Assembly (NCBI GenBank): GCA_025359985.1
Contig: JANYDB010000126.1
Coordinates: 1 to 38,603 of the forward strand
Origin: Burkholderiales bacterium
GTDB taxonomy: Bacteria > Pseudomonadota > Gammaproteobacteria > Burkholderiales > Usitatibacteraceae
DNA length: 38,603 nt
Direction of reading: 5' to 3'
Positions 15,002 through 24,374 of the stretch are shown here, piece after piece (positions within the stretch are counted from its first letter, which is position 1; every line of letters starts with the position of its first letter). A program made the position numbers and the translations under genes. The notes beneath the pieces are model-generated. The model searched no databases, had not been told where the DNA came from, and worked only from the letters and a program-made list of their open reading frames with translations.

Positions 15002-17358
15002 ACCAACATCCGCGAGGCAATTTTTTCGGCCAGCGTTTCTTTATGATAGGGCTTGATGATGACGCCATCGTAATCGCGATTATCTTGATGCACGGCAGCG
15101 CTCGCGGTGGTGCTATCGGCCAGCAGCAATGGAATTTGCCGACCCGTGCCGAAATGCGAGCGCAACTGCGCGGCAATAGTTTGTGCAGGATCAAAGCCCG
15201 GCGTATCGGGATCAACCACTACGACATCAAAAATATCCTGCAGCAATGCGGCAAATGCTTCTTCAGCGCTTTCAACGACGACCGCGCGATAATCTTTTTT
15301 GCGGAGCGCTTTAGTGGCGATTGCGGTGTGTTCACGGTTGGCGTCAATCAGCAGCACGGTGCCGGCTTTTGCTTCGCGCAGTGAATGTCGGGTGATCAGG
15401 GTTTGGGTTTTTTCAGCATCCTCTTCGGTGCCCATGACCGCTGCAATGGCGTCATTAAGTTGGTCAGGGCTGACGGGGTGGCGTAAATAGGCGCTGATGC
15501 CGTTCTCACGGCACTGAATGGCATCGCCAGGTTTGCCGCCTTTGGCAAGCATCATCACGGCGGTTTGTTTTAATTTAGTCTGATGCTTGATGCGAAATGC
15601 GAGTACAAAGCCATCTTGCACCGGCATTTGATTAGCCGTAATCACCAGCGGAATCGTGGTTTCTTCATTTACCATACGGGCCAGTAATTGCAATGCCATG
15701 GCGGCATCATCGGCTTCGCGAACATGCATGCGCCAGCTTCGCGTCAGCTCGGCCAATTGCTTGCGCTCTTCCAGATCGTTGCTTACGATCAGCACGGGCA
15801 AGCCGGTTAAGGTTACAAAGGTAGGGCGGGTACGCGCTTCTTTTACCTGGCGGAATGAAAACGCGGCCGTGAACTGATAGCCGATAGATTCTTTGCGTTC
15901 ACGAATCTCGATTTTGCCGCCTGTTTTATCGTTACCCGGGCTATTGCTTTTGTCGCTGTTTTTATCATTATTTTTGCTGACGATCGCGCGAATAATCTGG
16001 CGCGCCATGGCAAGTTGCATCGTGCCCGTGGGAGTCAGGCCTTTACTGCGTACTTCGCCTTTGGGCTGAATATGCTCTACGCTAAAACTTAAATGGATCA
16101 CATTGTCGGCCACATATTCAGGTGCAATCGTCAGGGCCAGCTCGGCGTTTCGATCACTCCCATGCAGGCCACACTCCATCAAATTCCGTATCGCCAGGGT
16201 CAGGCGTGCGCCATCGCCGATCAGGTGTTCAGGCACATCCTGCTCGATGCGCAGTTTGAGATGAAAGCCGCGTTCACTCGCGATGGGCACCAGGCGTTCC
16301 AGAAGCGACGCAATACTTTCACGCAAATGAAATTCGCTGGATTCCAGAATAATTTCACTTGATTCCAGACGCGTGAAATCGATCAAACCCGCAATAGCGC
16401 CAAATGCCGATTGCGCAGACGTCTCCACGCGCTTGAAATGTTCCAGCAATTGGCCTGGCAGTTCCAGTTGTTCCGCGCGATAAATGGCGCTGCCGGCTCC
16501 TTCAACCGTGGTAGCCAGTTCTCGCGCCACTTTTTCAATTAACTGTACTTGCACCGCCGTGGTGGCGGAAACTGTTTTGCTGTCGCTGTTTTCATTTTTG
16601 ATGCTGGGCCGGAACAGGTGCATGCGGCCCGCAATGCCGCCTTCAACCTCCACAGGACGCGTTTGTTGCGCAATCGCGATGCCCGACTGGAGCGGGAATT
16701 GCAGCTCGTCTGCATCCGTCGAATCCAGTGGAAAATAAGTCGGCCCAATGCGTTTTTCAGTAACCTTAGAAGCCTCTTCAAACAATGCTGCAACCGTCAT
16801 GCCCACCAGTGATTGCGGCGCTGATTTGATGTCGAATAAATTGCAAAACGCGTTATTCACCATTTCGACTAAGCCGTCATGGCTTTCGATGACGCAAGCT
16901 TCCGATATATGCTCAACTAAATCCAGCAGGTGCGTGCCTTGCACAGTGGCGGCGGCCTCGTTGGCTTTCTCGGTGCTTAAGTCGCGCAGCAATACGGCGA
17001 CGCTGGATACTTTGCCTGATTCGCTTGCGATAGCGGCGAGCTTCAATTCGACTGAAATGGTGTCAATGCTATCGTCTTTTTCACCACCTGCACTACGGCC
17101 GGCATTAACACCTGCAGTGCCACCTTTCACCAGCTCAATTTCGAGCGTGGTTTCACGGGTTTTCCCGTCCGCCACGCGCTGAAACGCTTGTTCAAAACGG
17201 GCGCGTTGTCGCATATCCAAAATATCGGCAAACAAATAATCGCCGGTACGCCCTGTCCAGATTTCAGTGCTACTGGTCGCATAAACTACGCGACCTTCGA
17301 TATTGAGTTCGAAAACGGGTTCATTTAGTGCGGTAATAATTTGTTGGTAGCGGGACAT
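14989..17358 (-). CDS. Degenerate hybrid sensor kinase (PAS-PAS-pseudokinase-REC-REC)
   Basis: The 789-residue protein lacks membrane segments. Two PAS-like domains (about 1-130 and 140-250) are followed by a DHp/ATPase-like core (about 270-505) and two receiver domains (about 518-645 and 665-787). The kinase core is decayed: the H-box reads KVARELATTVEG with Arg279 in place of His; the N-box has Cys396 in place of the metal-binding Asn; the DxGxG box is absent (near 428) and the G2 box is TGTMQLAM. The first receiver has VITANQMPVQDG, with Ala575 at the phospho-Asp position, and His627 for the conserved Lys. The second keeps Asp716 (VVVDPDTP) and Lys769 (IIKPY). It therefore probably acts as a scaffold or as a response regulator served by another kinase. 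It lies 29 bases after pgi in the same orientation. Confidence 0.85.
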   Translation of the reverse strand: MSRYQQIITALNEPVFELNIEGRVVYATSSTEIWTGRTGDYLFADILDMRQRARFEQAFQRVADGKTRETTLEIELVKGGTAGVNAGRSAGGEKDDSIDTISVELKLAAIASESGKVSSVAVLLRDLSTEKANEAAATVQGTHLLDLVEHISEACVIESHDGLVEMVNNAFCNLFDIKSAPQSLVGMTVAALFEEASKVTEKRIGPTYFPLDSTDADELQFPLQSGIAIAQQTRPVEVEGGIAGRMHLFRPSIKNENSDSKTVSATTAVQVQLIEKVARELATTVEGAGSAIYRAEQLELPGQLLEHFKRVETSAQSAFGAIAGLIDFTRLESSEIILESSEFHLRESIASLLERLVPIASERGFHLKLRIEQDVPEHLIGDGARLTLAIRNLMECGLHGSDRNAELALTIAPEYVADNVIHLSFSVEHIQPKGEVRSKGLTPTGTMQLAMARQIIRAIVSKNNDKNSDKSNSPGNDKTGGKIEIRERKESIGYQFTAAFSFRQVKEARTRPTFVTLTGLPVLIVSNDLEERKQLAELTRSWRMHVREADDAAMALQLLARMVNEETTIPLVITANQMPVQDGFVLAFRIKHQTKLKQTAVMMLAKGGKPGDAIQCRENGISAYLRHPVSPDQLNDAIAAVMGTEEDAEKTQTLITRHSLREAKAGTVLLIDANREHTAIATKALRKKDYRAVVVESAEEAFAALLQDIFDVVVVDPDTPGFDPAQTIAAQLRSHFGTGRQIPLLLADSTTASAAVHQDNRDYDGVIIKPYHKETLAEKIASRMLVKIS

Positions 17359-17387
17359 ATGAATAGTTTACGAGATTTAGCGCGGGT

Positions 17388-19058
17388 TTAGCTTTCATTC
17401 AGCGTTGCTTGCGGCGAACGTAAATGCTGCAACAAATCTTTTAGGTGCGCAGGTACCGCCGTCAAGTTTGATGGCGTGTTGAATAAGGGTAGTAGCGAGG
17501 TCGCAATCATTTTGCCTAACTCGACTCCCCATTGATCGAATGTGTCTATATTCCAGATGACGCCTTGGGTGAACACTTTATGCTCGTACAGGGCCGCAAT
17601 CGCGCCCACATAAAAGGCGTTGATTTTTGGCAGCACCATGACCGTCACGGGGCGTTTGCCCGGATAAGTGCGATGTGCAGCTAAAAAATTCCGCTGGGTA
17701 GCGCTCAGATTATGCGTGGCAAGGTCGGCATAAGCCGCGGCTTGCGATTTGCCTTGCCACAGCGCATCGGCCTGAGCAACGGCATTGGCCAATAGTTTTT
17801 CATGGTGCCCTATAAGGCTGCTTTGTGGCTCGGCCACCATCAAAATGTCACACGAGATCGCTTCGCTGCCCTGATGCAACAACTGATGAAATGAATGCTG
17901 TCCGTTGGTGCCAACTTCCCCAAAAATGACGGGGCAGGTTGCGTAGCTGACAGGTTGGCCGTCGAGATCAACCGATTTTCCGGTGGACTCCATTTCTACT
18001 TGCTGCAAGTGGTTCGGCAATAACGCCAAGCGTTCGGCATAAGGCAATACCGCATGTGAATTCAGTTCTAAAAAATTCCGGCTCCAGACGCCGGTGAGGG
18101 CTAACATCACCGGCAAATTTTGCGCCAACGGTGCATGACAAAAATGTTCGTCCATGTGACGAGCGCCCGCTAGCAACTCGGCAAATTGTGCATAGCCGTA
18201 AGCAAGTGCGATCGGCAAGCCCACAGCAGACCAGAGTGAATAACGTCCACCCACCCAATCCCAAAACTCAAAGATGGTTTCATCGGTGTAGCCGCTTTTT
18301 CGTGCGGCCGCTGGATGGGCTGTGATGGCTACAAAATGCGCGGCCACGGCATCGGCGCCCAGATACGCAGTCAGCCAATTTTCGGCTGAACGTGCATTGG
18401 TCATGGTTTCATCAGTGGTGAAGGTTTTGGAGGTAACCGTAAACAGGGTCGTGGCCGGGTTGAGTGTGGCCAGAGTTTGCGCCAAATTGGCCCCATCAAT
18501 ATTGGCCACGAAATGCACGCGAGGACCCTCGGCTGACCCTGCTAACGCCGTGCAGACAAAAGCAGGACCGAGGTATGAACCGCCGATGCCGATGTTGACG
18601 ATGTCTGTAAAAATCTGGCCACTGATCCCGCGCCGTTTACCGCTGCGAATCGCGTTGCTGAATAATTCCATTTTTTGAAGTTGTGCGCGGATTAAGGGGC
18701 GAATATCGACGCTGCCAACACTGCCCACGTTGTTAACGCCATCCGCGCCGCCAACCCATAGCGGTGTAGTGCTATTTGATCGTAACGCGGTGTGTAATGC
18801 AGGGCGTTGCTCAGTTTTGTTGACGATACCGCCAGCAAATAGAGCCTCACGCTGTTTGGCCAGCTGCATACTTTCAGCCAGCGCCAGCAGTGCCGTCAAG
18901 CGTGGCTGATCAATCGAATGGCGCGAAAAATCTGCATACAAGGCGCTTGTCGAATCGGTAATTTCGATAGCATCAATCGCGCTGCTGGAGATTTCAGCGG
19001 TGGATCTGGCTAATGTGAGCAGCGTGTTCCATGCGGGGGTGGTGGCAGGAGAAGTCAT
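17388..19058 (-). CDS. pgi: Glucose-6-phosphate isomerase
   Basis: The 556-residue cytoplasmic enzyme interconverts glucose 6-phosphate and fructose 6-phosphate. Both family signatures are present: FWDWVGGRYSLWSAVG near residue 265, and VIWNIDTFDQWGVELGK near the C-terminus with the conserved Lys. The catalytic Glu lies in GEVGTNGQHSFHQLLHQG (about 375) and the ring-opening His in IGHHEKLLANA (about 410). DIVNIGIGGSYLGP is the phosphate-binding loop. The length is normal and no key residue is missing. It may be co-transcribed with the hybrid kinase gene 29 bases downstream. Divergent promoters must lie in 19,059-19,221, where AATTAC-nine bases-GTAATT (19107-19127) is a possible control site. 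Confidence 0.97.
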   Translation of the reverse strand: MTSPATTPAWNTLLTLARSTAEISSSAIDAIEITDSTSALYADFSRHSIDQPRLTALLALAESMQLAKQREALFAGGIVNKTEQRPALHTALRSNSTTPLWVGGADGVNNVGSVGSVDIRPLIRAQLQKMELFSNAIRSGKRRGISGQIFTDIVNIGIGGSYLGPAFVCTALAGSAEGPRVHFVANIDGANLAQTLATLNPATTLFTVTSKTFTTDETMTNARSAENWLTAYLGADAVAAHFVAITAHPAAARKSGYTDETIFEFWDWVGGRYSLWSAVGLPIALAYGYAQFAELLAGARHMDEHFCHAPLAQNLPVMLALTGVWSRNFLELNSHAVLPYAERLALLPNHLQQVEMESTGKSVDLDGQPVSYATCPVIFGEVGTNGQHSFHQLLHQGSEAISCDILMVAEPQSSLIGHHEKLLANAVAQADALWQGKSQAAAYADLATHNLSATQRNFLAAHRTYPGKRPVTVMVLPKINAFYVGAIAALYEHKVFTQGVIWNIDTFDQWGVELGKMIATSLLPLFNTPSNLTAVPAHLKDLLQHLRSPQATLNES

Positions 19059-19221
19059 TAAATAAAGGCGTAGTGGTGTGGAACCAGGTTGATAGAGATA
19101 GCGTCGAATTACTTAAGCTGTGTAATTATAACGATTGCACCGGCTATCGTCGTACGTATCAATTCCATCGTTTTTGTTCCGTCCCTATTTTTCATCCGCC
19201 CCTTCACCTGATCTGTATCTG

Positions 19222-20274
19222 ATGGCGTTACTCGAACACACCCCGCGCGGCCTTTATTGCGCTGCCGGTGATTTTTATGTTGATCCCTGGCGGCCGGTGT
19301 CGCGCGCGGTGATCACCCATGCGCATGCAGATCATGCGCGGCCCGGGCATGCCGCGTATTTGGCTTCAGCACCTGCCATCGGTGTGTTGAAAACACGCCT
19401 AGGCGCGCATGCCCATATCGATACCGTTGCCTACGGTGAGACCCGGCAGCTCAATGGTGTCGCGGTGAGCCTGTATCCGGCCGGTCACGTGCTGGGCAGC
19501 GCACAGGTACGAATTGAATATCGCGGTGAAGTTTGGGTGGTGTCTGGCGATTACAAGCTTGACTATGATCCGACCTGCGATGCTTTTGAATCTATTCGCT
19601 GCGATACGTTTGTGTCTGAATCCACCTTCGGTTTGCCCATTTATCGTTGGCAGACTCACGATGCCCTGTTTGGTGCGATCAATCATTGGTGGTCGGCCAA
19701 TGCCGCCGCCGGTCGTGCGAGTGTGCTGTTTGGCTATGCGTTTGGCAAAGCGCAGCGCATTCTCAAAAGTGTTGATCCCACCATCGGTCCGATCTTTTGT
19801 CATGGCGCAGTCGAGGTATTGAATCGATCTTACCGCGATGCGGGCGTCGTGTTGCCGGAGACGCAAATGGTCAGCGAAGTTGACCGAAAATTTGATTATT
19901 CACGTGCACTAATTGTGGCCCCACCCTCGGCTCAAGGGACCCCGTGGATGAAGCGTTTTGGTGATTATTCGGACGCATTTGCTTCTGGCTGGATGGCGAT
20001 ACGCGGCGCACGTCGTCAGCGCAATGTTGATCAAGGGTTTGTGCTGTCGGATCATGCGGATTGGCCGAGCCTGCTGAAAGCGATACATGCTTCTGAAGCA
20101 GAGCGGGTGTTGATTACTCACGGCCAGGTGCCGGTGATGGTGCGTTATTTGCGCGAGCAGGGGATTGAAGCAGATGCGCTGGAAACCGAGTTCGAGGGCG
20201 AAGGCGGTGCAGAAAACGACGGCAGCACGGCCGCCGCCGTCATTCCAGACCAAGATTCTGCATCGGCTGTTTGA
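19222..20274 (+). CDS. Ligase-associated DNA exonuclease (metallo-beta-lactamase fold)
   Basis: The 350-residue protein is the MBL-fold nuclease of the bacterial ligase-associated repair cluster, related to the RNase J/SNM1 nucleases. The metal motif THAHADHARPG is at residues 31-41. Further ligands lie in YPAGHVLGSAQVRIEY and VVSGDYKLDYDPTCD (about 85-115), and the beta-CASP-like part has LFGYAFGKAQRIL and FVLSDHADWPSLLKAI. ATG 19222 was chosen since homology (LLEHTPRGLYCAAGDFYVD) starts there; the frame is open further upstream without family character. The known P. putida counterpart acts with the ATP-dependent ligase, Lhr-Core helicase and Mn-dependent endonuclease in DNA repair. The ligase gene starts 6 bases after its stop, a clear operon. 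Confidence 0.93.
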   Translation: MALLEHTPRGLYCAAGDFYVDPWRPVSRAVITHAHADHARPGHAAYLASAPAIGVLKTRLGAHAHIDTVAYGETRQLNGVAVSLYPAGHVLGSAQVRIEYRGEVWVVSGDYKLDYDPTCDAFESIRCDTFVSESTFGLPIYRWQTHDALFGAINHWWSANAAAGRASVLFGYAFGKAQRILKSVDPTIGPIFCHGAVEVLNRSYRDAGVVLPETQMVSEVDRKFDYSRALIVAPPSAQGTPWMKRFGDYSDAFASGWMAIRGARRQRNVDQGFVLSDHADWPSLLKAIHASEAERVLITHGQVPVMVRYLREQGIEADALETEFEGEGGAENDGSTAAAVIPDQDSASAV

Positions 20275-20280
20275 GTCCCC

Positions 20281-21888
20281 ATGAAAGCTTTTGCTTATCT
20301 TTACATAGCGCTCGATTCATCCACACGCACCAATGACAAGGTGGCGGCGCTGGTTGATTATTTTTCCGCAGCTCAAGCCGAAGATGCATGCTGGGCGGTA
20401 TATTTTCTGATCGGCAATCGTCCAAGGCAAGCCGTGCCGTCGCGCAAACTCCATGAATATGCAGCGGAGGCCGCGGGGTTGCCGCTATGGCTATTTGAGG
20501 AGAGCTATGACGCGGTAGGCGATTTGGCTGAAACCATCGCGCTGATATTGCCGCCGCCCGTTGAGGTTTCATGTTTGCCGCTTCACGACTGGATTGCGGG
20601 GCGACTACTGCCATTGCGCCAGCTGGACGACACGCAAAAAAAGCAAGCCGTTTTTAGCTACTGGAATGAGCTTAATCCTGGCGAAAGATTTGTGTTTAAC
20701 AAGCTGATCACCGGCGGCTTTCGGGTCGGCGTGTCACAGCTCCTGGTGGTACGCGCGCTGGCGCAGATTTCCGGTGTTGATGCCAAAGTGATTTCGCATC
20801 GCCTAGCCGGTGATTGGCAGCCCACCGCAGAAAATTACGCGACTTTGGTTTCGAAGGCCACGGCCAGCTTCGATATTTCCAAACCGTATCCATTTTTTTT
20901 GGCGCATCCCCTTGAAGGCGGGCCTGAGGCGCTGGGCGATATTGGCGATTGGCACGCCGAGTGGAAGTGGGACGGGATTCGTGCTCAGTTGGTAAAACGC
21001 GAGGGTGAGGTGTTCCTGTGGTCGCGCGGTGATGAGCTGGTATCGCCACAGTTTCCGGAGCTGTTGACGGCGGCTGTGTCGCTTGCAGATTGTGTGCTCG
21101 ACGGCGAAATCTTGCCGCATAAGGACGGAGCGGTCATGCCGTTTGCAGCGTTACAAAAACGCCTGGGCCGAAAAAATCCGGGAAAGAAAATACTCGCTGA
21201 TACACCCGTTATTTTTTTAGCCTATGACGTGCTGGAGTCTGCCGGAACAGATCTGCGTGATCTGCCGCTGGTTGAGCGACGCGCCATCTTGCATCAGCTC
21301 ATCTATTCCATACCGAACAATACGGTGCTGCAGCTTTCCGATATAGTGCGCGCGCCATCGTGGGCGACGCTCACCATCGCGCGTGAAGAATCGAGGCAAC
21401 GGGGTACCGAAGGCTTGATGTTGAAACGGCGCGATTCTATCTACGGCGTTGGTCGCGTCAAGGCTAAAAGCGGCTGGTGGAAATGGAAAGTGGCGCCGAT
21501 GACGGTTGATGCGGTGCTGGTGTATGCGCAGCGAGGCCACGGCAAGCGTGCCAGTCTCTATTCGGATTACACCTTTGCTATCTGGAAAACCATTGGTGAG
21601 AAAAAAGAACTGGTGCCATTCGCCAAAGCTTATTCGGGCCTCAGCAATGAAGAGATTGCGACAGTAGATGCGTTCATCCGCAAAAATACGTTGGAAAAAT
21701 TTGGGCCAGTTCGTACCGTAAAAGCTGAGCTTGTTTTTGAATTAGGCTTTGAGGGCATTCAGCGCTCCAATCGGCATAAGTCGGGGGTGGCGGTAAGATT
21801 TCCTCGCATGCTGCGGATGCGGACGGATAAAAAAATTGAAGACGCCGATTCGCTGGACTCGATTCTGCATTTGTTGGATCGATTTTAA
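20281..21888 (+). CDS. ATP-dependent DNA ligase (ligase-associated cluster type)
   Basis: The 535-residue enzyme seals nicks using ATP. The nucleotidyl acceptor is Lys229 in EWKWDGIRAQLV (motif KxDG). Other motifs follow in order: VFLWSRGDELVSPQFPEL (motif Ia/RxG), LADCVLDGEILPHKDG (motif III), TEGLMLKRRDSIYGVGR (motif IV), and GWWKWKVAPMTVDAVLVYA (motif V). An OB-fold domain with LVPFAKAYSGLSNEEI and VELGFEGIQRS-like ELGFEGIQRSNRHKSG completes it. The ~200-residue N-terminal helical domain matches DNA-ligase N domains of the cluster-type enzymes. It is separate from the NAD-dependent replicative ligase expected elsewhere. It lies directly after the exonuclease gene; its helicase and endonuclease partners are 4.7 kb away. 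Confidence 0.95.
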   Translation: MKAFAYLYIALDSSTRTNDKVAALVDYFSAAQAEDACWAVYFLIGNRPRQAVPSRKLHEYAAEAAGLPLWLFEESYDAVGDLAETIALILPPPVEVSCLPLHDWIAGRLLPLRQLDDTQKKQAVFSYWNELNPGERFVFNKLITGGFRVGVSQLLVVRALAQISGVDAKVISHRLAGDWQPTAENYATLVSKATASFDISKPYPFFLAHPLEGGPEALGDIGDWHAEWKWDGIRAQLVKREGEVFLWSRGDELVSPQFPELLTAAVSLADCVLDGEILPHKDGAVMPFAALQKRLGRKNPGKKILADTPVIFLAYDVLESAGTDLRDLPLVERRAILHQLIYSIPNNTVLQLSDIVRAPSWATLTIAREESRQRGTEGLMLKRRDSIYGVGRVKAKSGWWKWKVAPMTVDAVLVYAQRGHGKRASLYSDYTFAIWKTIGEKKELVPFAKAYSGLSNEEIATVDAFIRKNTLEKFGPVRTVKAELVFELGFEGIQRSNRHKSGVAVRFPRMLRMRTDKKIEDADSLDSILHLLDRF

Positions 21889-22000
21889 TATTTTTGTATT
21901 CCAAGCATCGTGGCCTGACAAATCGCGAGGGTAAATGCCTCAAAAGCCGCGCCAGTCGGGCACTTTGAGCATATCAGCTTCACTAAATTGGTGAAAATAG

Positions 22001-22044
22001 AAAGAAAAAAAGGCGGTCACCTGAAAGATGACCGCCTCTTTTAT
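22001..22044. terminator. Bidirectional Rho-independent terminator
   Basis: AGGCGGTCA and TGACCGCCT form a perfect 9-bp stem around a 9-base loop, flanked by an A-rich run on the left (T-run on the minus strand) and CTTTTATT on the right. It can end the ligase operon rightward and the small secreted-protein gene leftward; the minus-strand T-tract is the stronger one. Confidence 0.9.
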
Positions 22045-22065
22045 TGCACATTCAGCAATCTTGAT

Positions 22066-22293
22066 TTAGACCGCTTTTGCTTTTTTGCCTTTGTGTTTTC
22101 TGTGACCTTTTTTGCTTTTGTGTGGCTTCGCCTTGGTTTCAGCTGAAGCGCTTGGTCCGGCAGTTGCTGATTTAGCAGGAGCCGAAACACTGGCGGGTGC
22201 CGGGGTATTGACAGGTGCAGGCGCTTGAGCAAACGCGATAGCACTAGTCATCAAAGCAGCTGCGGCAATGGAAGTGAGTATAATTTTTTTCAT
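22066..22293 (-). CDS. Small secreted basic protein, Lys/His-rich tail (Asr-like composition)
   Basis: The 75-residue product has a clear signal peptide (KKIILTSIAAAALMTSAIAFA, cut before QAPAP), an Ala/Pro/Ser-rich middle and a tail rich in Lys and His (HKSKKGHRKHKGKKAKAV). The start at 22,293 has GGAG six bases upstream, so the ten extra upstream residues of the open frame are not used. Composition and layout recall the periplasmic acid-shock protein Asr and similar small basic proteins; sequence this simple proves no homology. Possible roles are charge buffering, polyanion binding or metal binding. It has its own good terminator and lies between two parts of the DNA-repair cluster. Confidence 0.75.
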   Translation of the reverse strand: MKKIILTSIAAAALMTSAIAFAQAPAPVNTPAPASVSAPAKSATAGPSASAETKAKPHKSKKGHRKHKGKKAKAV

Positions 22294-22374
22294 GAGTTGC
22301 TCCGGTTTAGAAATGAAGCACATGCTTCAAGACGAAAAACGGACGAGCCTGTTCGCGGTTGACGGACACGCAAG

Positions 22375-24000
22375 CTATTTTTTTGGTGCGCTTTCCGCTG
22401 CAGGTTGGTGGATAACGCTGAATCTTTTATCGATCAGATCCGCGTCGTCAAAATGCCGAATACCGACGAACGCTGTCGCATGTGTGCCCCACTGCCGCAT
22501 CGCGCCGGGGCTATTGATCCCCATCGGCCAAAACAGAAAACGCTCACCCCGCTCAGACCCCACGATCAGGCCATCTGGAGAGAAAGCGCTTTTCCGCTCT
22601 TGCGGCTGCTGCATATCGTTAAAAGGCATCGACTGTAGCTCATGATCTTGGCGTAGTTGATAGAGAATCGGGGCGGTATCGATGGTGTTGGTTTCGAGAG
22701 GGCGAATATCGGTTAAATAATGTGTGCCCGACGCCAGCCTGACCACTACCCGCTGCCCAAATGCAAGGACGGGCAAGGTCTTGGGAATGAAGGCCCATTC
22801 TATTTGGGAGGTTGGCGGCGGACGCGGCAACAGATGCGGCGTTGGAAAAAACAGGTGATAACAACCGCAGGCGTGAATGCTATCCACTAATAGCGGTGCG
22901 CCATTATGATCAAGCGTGATTCTGATCGTCACTCCATCAAGCCTGCCTGCCAGCAGGTCTAAATGTTTTTGCGATGGCCGCGCAGAAAACCAGACGCTGT
23001 AAATGAGTTGCACATGGGTGCTGCTGCTAATGCGCGTAAAGCCGATACGTTGATAGCTCACAGGTGTCGAAGCTTTGATCGCAAGCTGCCCCTGCGGATT
23101 AAATTGCAGTTGGCCAATGCGATCAAACTCACCTTTTGTTTCAATATCGAATATGGGTGCATAACGATTTAGCAGCGCGGTCCAATTGGCTTCTGATAGC
23201 TGCGGTATCCCCAGAATATTGCGCAGGCTGGCAGCAAATTGAGGGCCAAGCTCAAGCGCAGCGGCGTCTTGAGTAGCGGGTGCATAACGGGTCAAATCAG
23301 GCTGATGGGCGTTATAAATTAAAGGGTCAGAAAAAGTTTTTTCAGTTGAGCGTTGCCAAGCACTCACGCCCTGAAAAAATGGAATAGAAGTCAGTGGATA
23401 CAGACCCAACGCACGTTTCCAGAGGGCATAGTGATCAGGCAATTGCCACTGATCGAGTAGCGTTTCCTGGCGCGACGGTGTCGCCAGATCGTGGCGGACA
23501 AGTGTCTGGGAGCAACGCTCAAGGGCTTCATGAACCGCCCATAAATCATTAAGCACCAGCGCATCGCGCCAAGCGATAGGTAAATTGGCCAATTCTTTTT
23601 CGCGGGTGGCCAATTCAAGGTCTCTGGCATACCACAGCAGCGTGGCTATTATCTTGGGCGCATCGCGGGCTTGGTCGCGAAAAGAGGCGGCGAAGCGATC
23701 CAGCCGTAAATGCGGGAAGTCTTTAAGCCGGTATGCGCTGGCATCCCGTACGCTGGCGGCGTCTATGGCCGTATCTATTTTTGCATACCATGCAAGGCAG
23801 CTTTCGATGGGTGGTAGCAGGTTGGCCTGTAACCCGGCGGTTGGCAGCGGTACTGCTGCAACGAACGACGGCAGGGCTGCCCGCTCTGATACTGAGAGTG
23901 TTGAGCACCCTGCGCCCAGCGATAATGCCAACAGCATGCTGACGATTGTGCGTAGCCAGCGTTGTTCAGGCAATGCGGTAAAGCGCGCTGATAATGTCAT
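22375..24000 (-). CDS. Lipoprotein of unknown function, ~540 residues
   Basis: The 541-residue product starts with a basic N-terminus and a hydrophobic run ending in the lipobox LSLGAGC, with Cys32 as the acylated residue; the following Ser suggests outer-membrane sorting. The middle is mostly helical (LIYNAHQPDLTRYAPA, with LGPQFAASLRNILGIP), and the C-terminal half is beta-rich with HACGCYHLFFPTPHLLPRP, FGQRVVVRLASGTHYLTD and RFLFWPMGINSPG. I have the impression of a conserved hypothetical family in beta- and gammaproteobacteria around the CGCYH-x-FFPT motif, with no known role. Its upstream region on the minus strand has the inverted copy pair TGATGAT/ATCATCA (about 24,042-24,073), possibly regulatory. 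The gene is divergent from the GspE-like ATPase gene. Confidence 0.8.
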   Translation of the reverse strand: MTLSARFTALPEQRWLRTIVSMLLALSLGAGCSTLSVSERAALPSFVAAVPLPTAGLQANLLPPIESCLAWYAKIDTAIDAASVRDASAYRLKDFPHLRLDRFAASFRDQARDAPKIIATLLWYARDLELATREKELANLPIAWRDALVLNDLWAVHEALERCSQTLVRHDLATPSRQETLLDQWQLPDHYALWKRALGLYPLTSIPFFQGVSAWQRSTEKTFSDPLIYNAHQPDLTRYAPATQDAAALELGPQFAASLRNILGIPQLSEANWTALLNRYAPIFDIETKGEFDRIGQLQFNPQGQLAIKASTPVSYQRIGFTRISSSTHVQLIYSVWFSARPSQKHLDLLAGRLDGVTIRITLDHNGAPLLVDSIHACGCYHLFFPTPHLLPRPPPTSQIEWAFIPKTLPVLAFGQRVVVRLASGTHYLTDIRPLETNTIDTAPILYQLRQDHELQSMPFNDMQQPQERKSAFSPDGLIVGSERGERFLFWPMGINSPGAMRQWGTHATAFVGIRHFDDADLIDKRFSVIHQPAAESAPKK

Positions 24001-24374
24001 GGCTTAATCAGGTTGGGAGAAGTCATTTTGCGGCGAATAAAATGATGATCATTAATCGATAAAAAATATCATCACAGTTCACGGGTATGCCTGGGTGATG
24101 CACGTTGAAGTGGATACTAAAAAGCGGTTTTTTGCATTGTATGGCATGGTTGCAACCATCGCGCTACCATAGCGCTACCATAGCGTGGTGTGTTGTTTGT
24201 TGTATAGCTTGGTGTGTAGCATTGCATCCGGCGGTGCATAGCGGTAACCACATAGCAGTAATATAGCTAAAGTAATGGCGCTGCATCCCGCTATTTTTTT
24301 GCTTTCCTTGCTCTCCCTAATTTCCCTACTCCCCTTAAACGCAAAACGCAAAAAACCAAATACTAAAAACTCAT
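24001..24374. other. Divergent intergenic region with short repeats
   Basis: These 374 bases between the lipoprotein and ATPase genes hold no credible gene. The word ATAGC recurs about seven times between 24,170 and 24,270, and an 11-bp tandem repeat is listed separately. No strong ribosome-binding site precedes the ATPase start. Confidence 0.45.
24161..24182. repeat. 11-bp tandem repeat GCGCTACCATA x2
   Basis: Two exact copies stand head to tail at 24161-24171 and 24172-24182, followed by a partial third (GCG). The core GCTACCATRGCG occurs once more in the intergenic region near 30,586. Confidence 0.7.
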
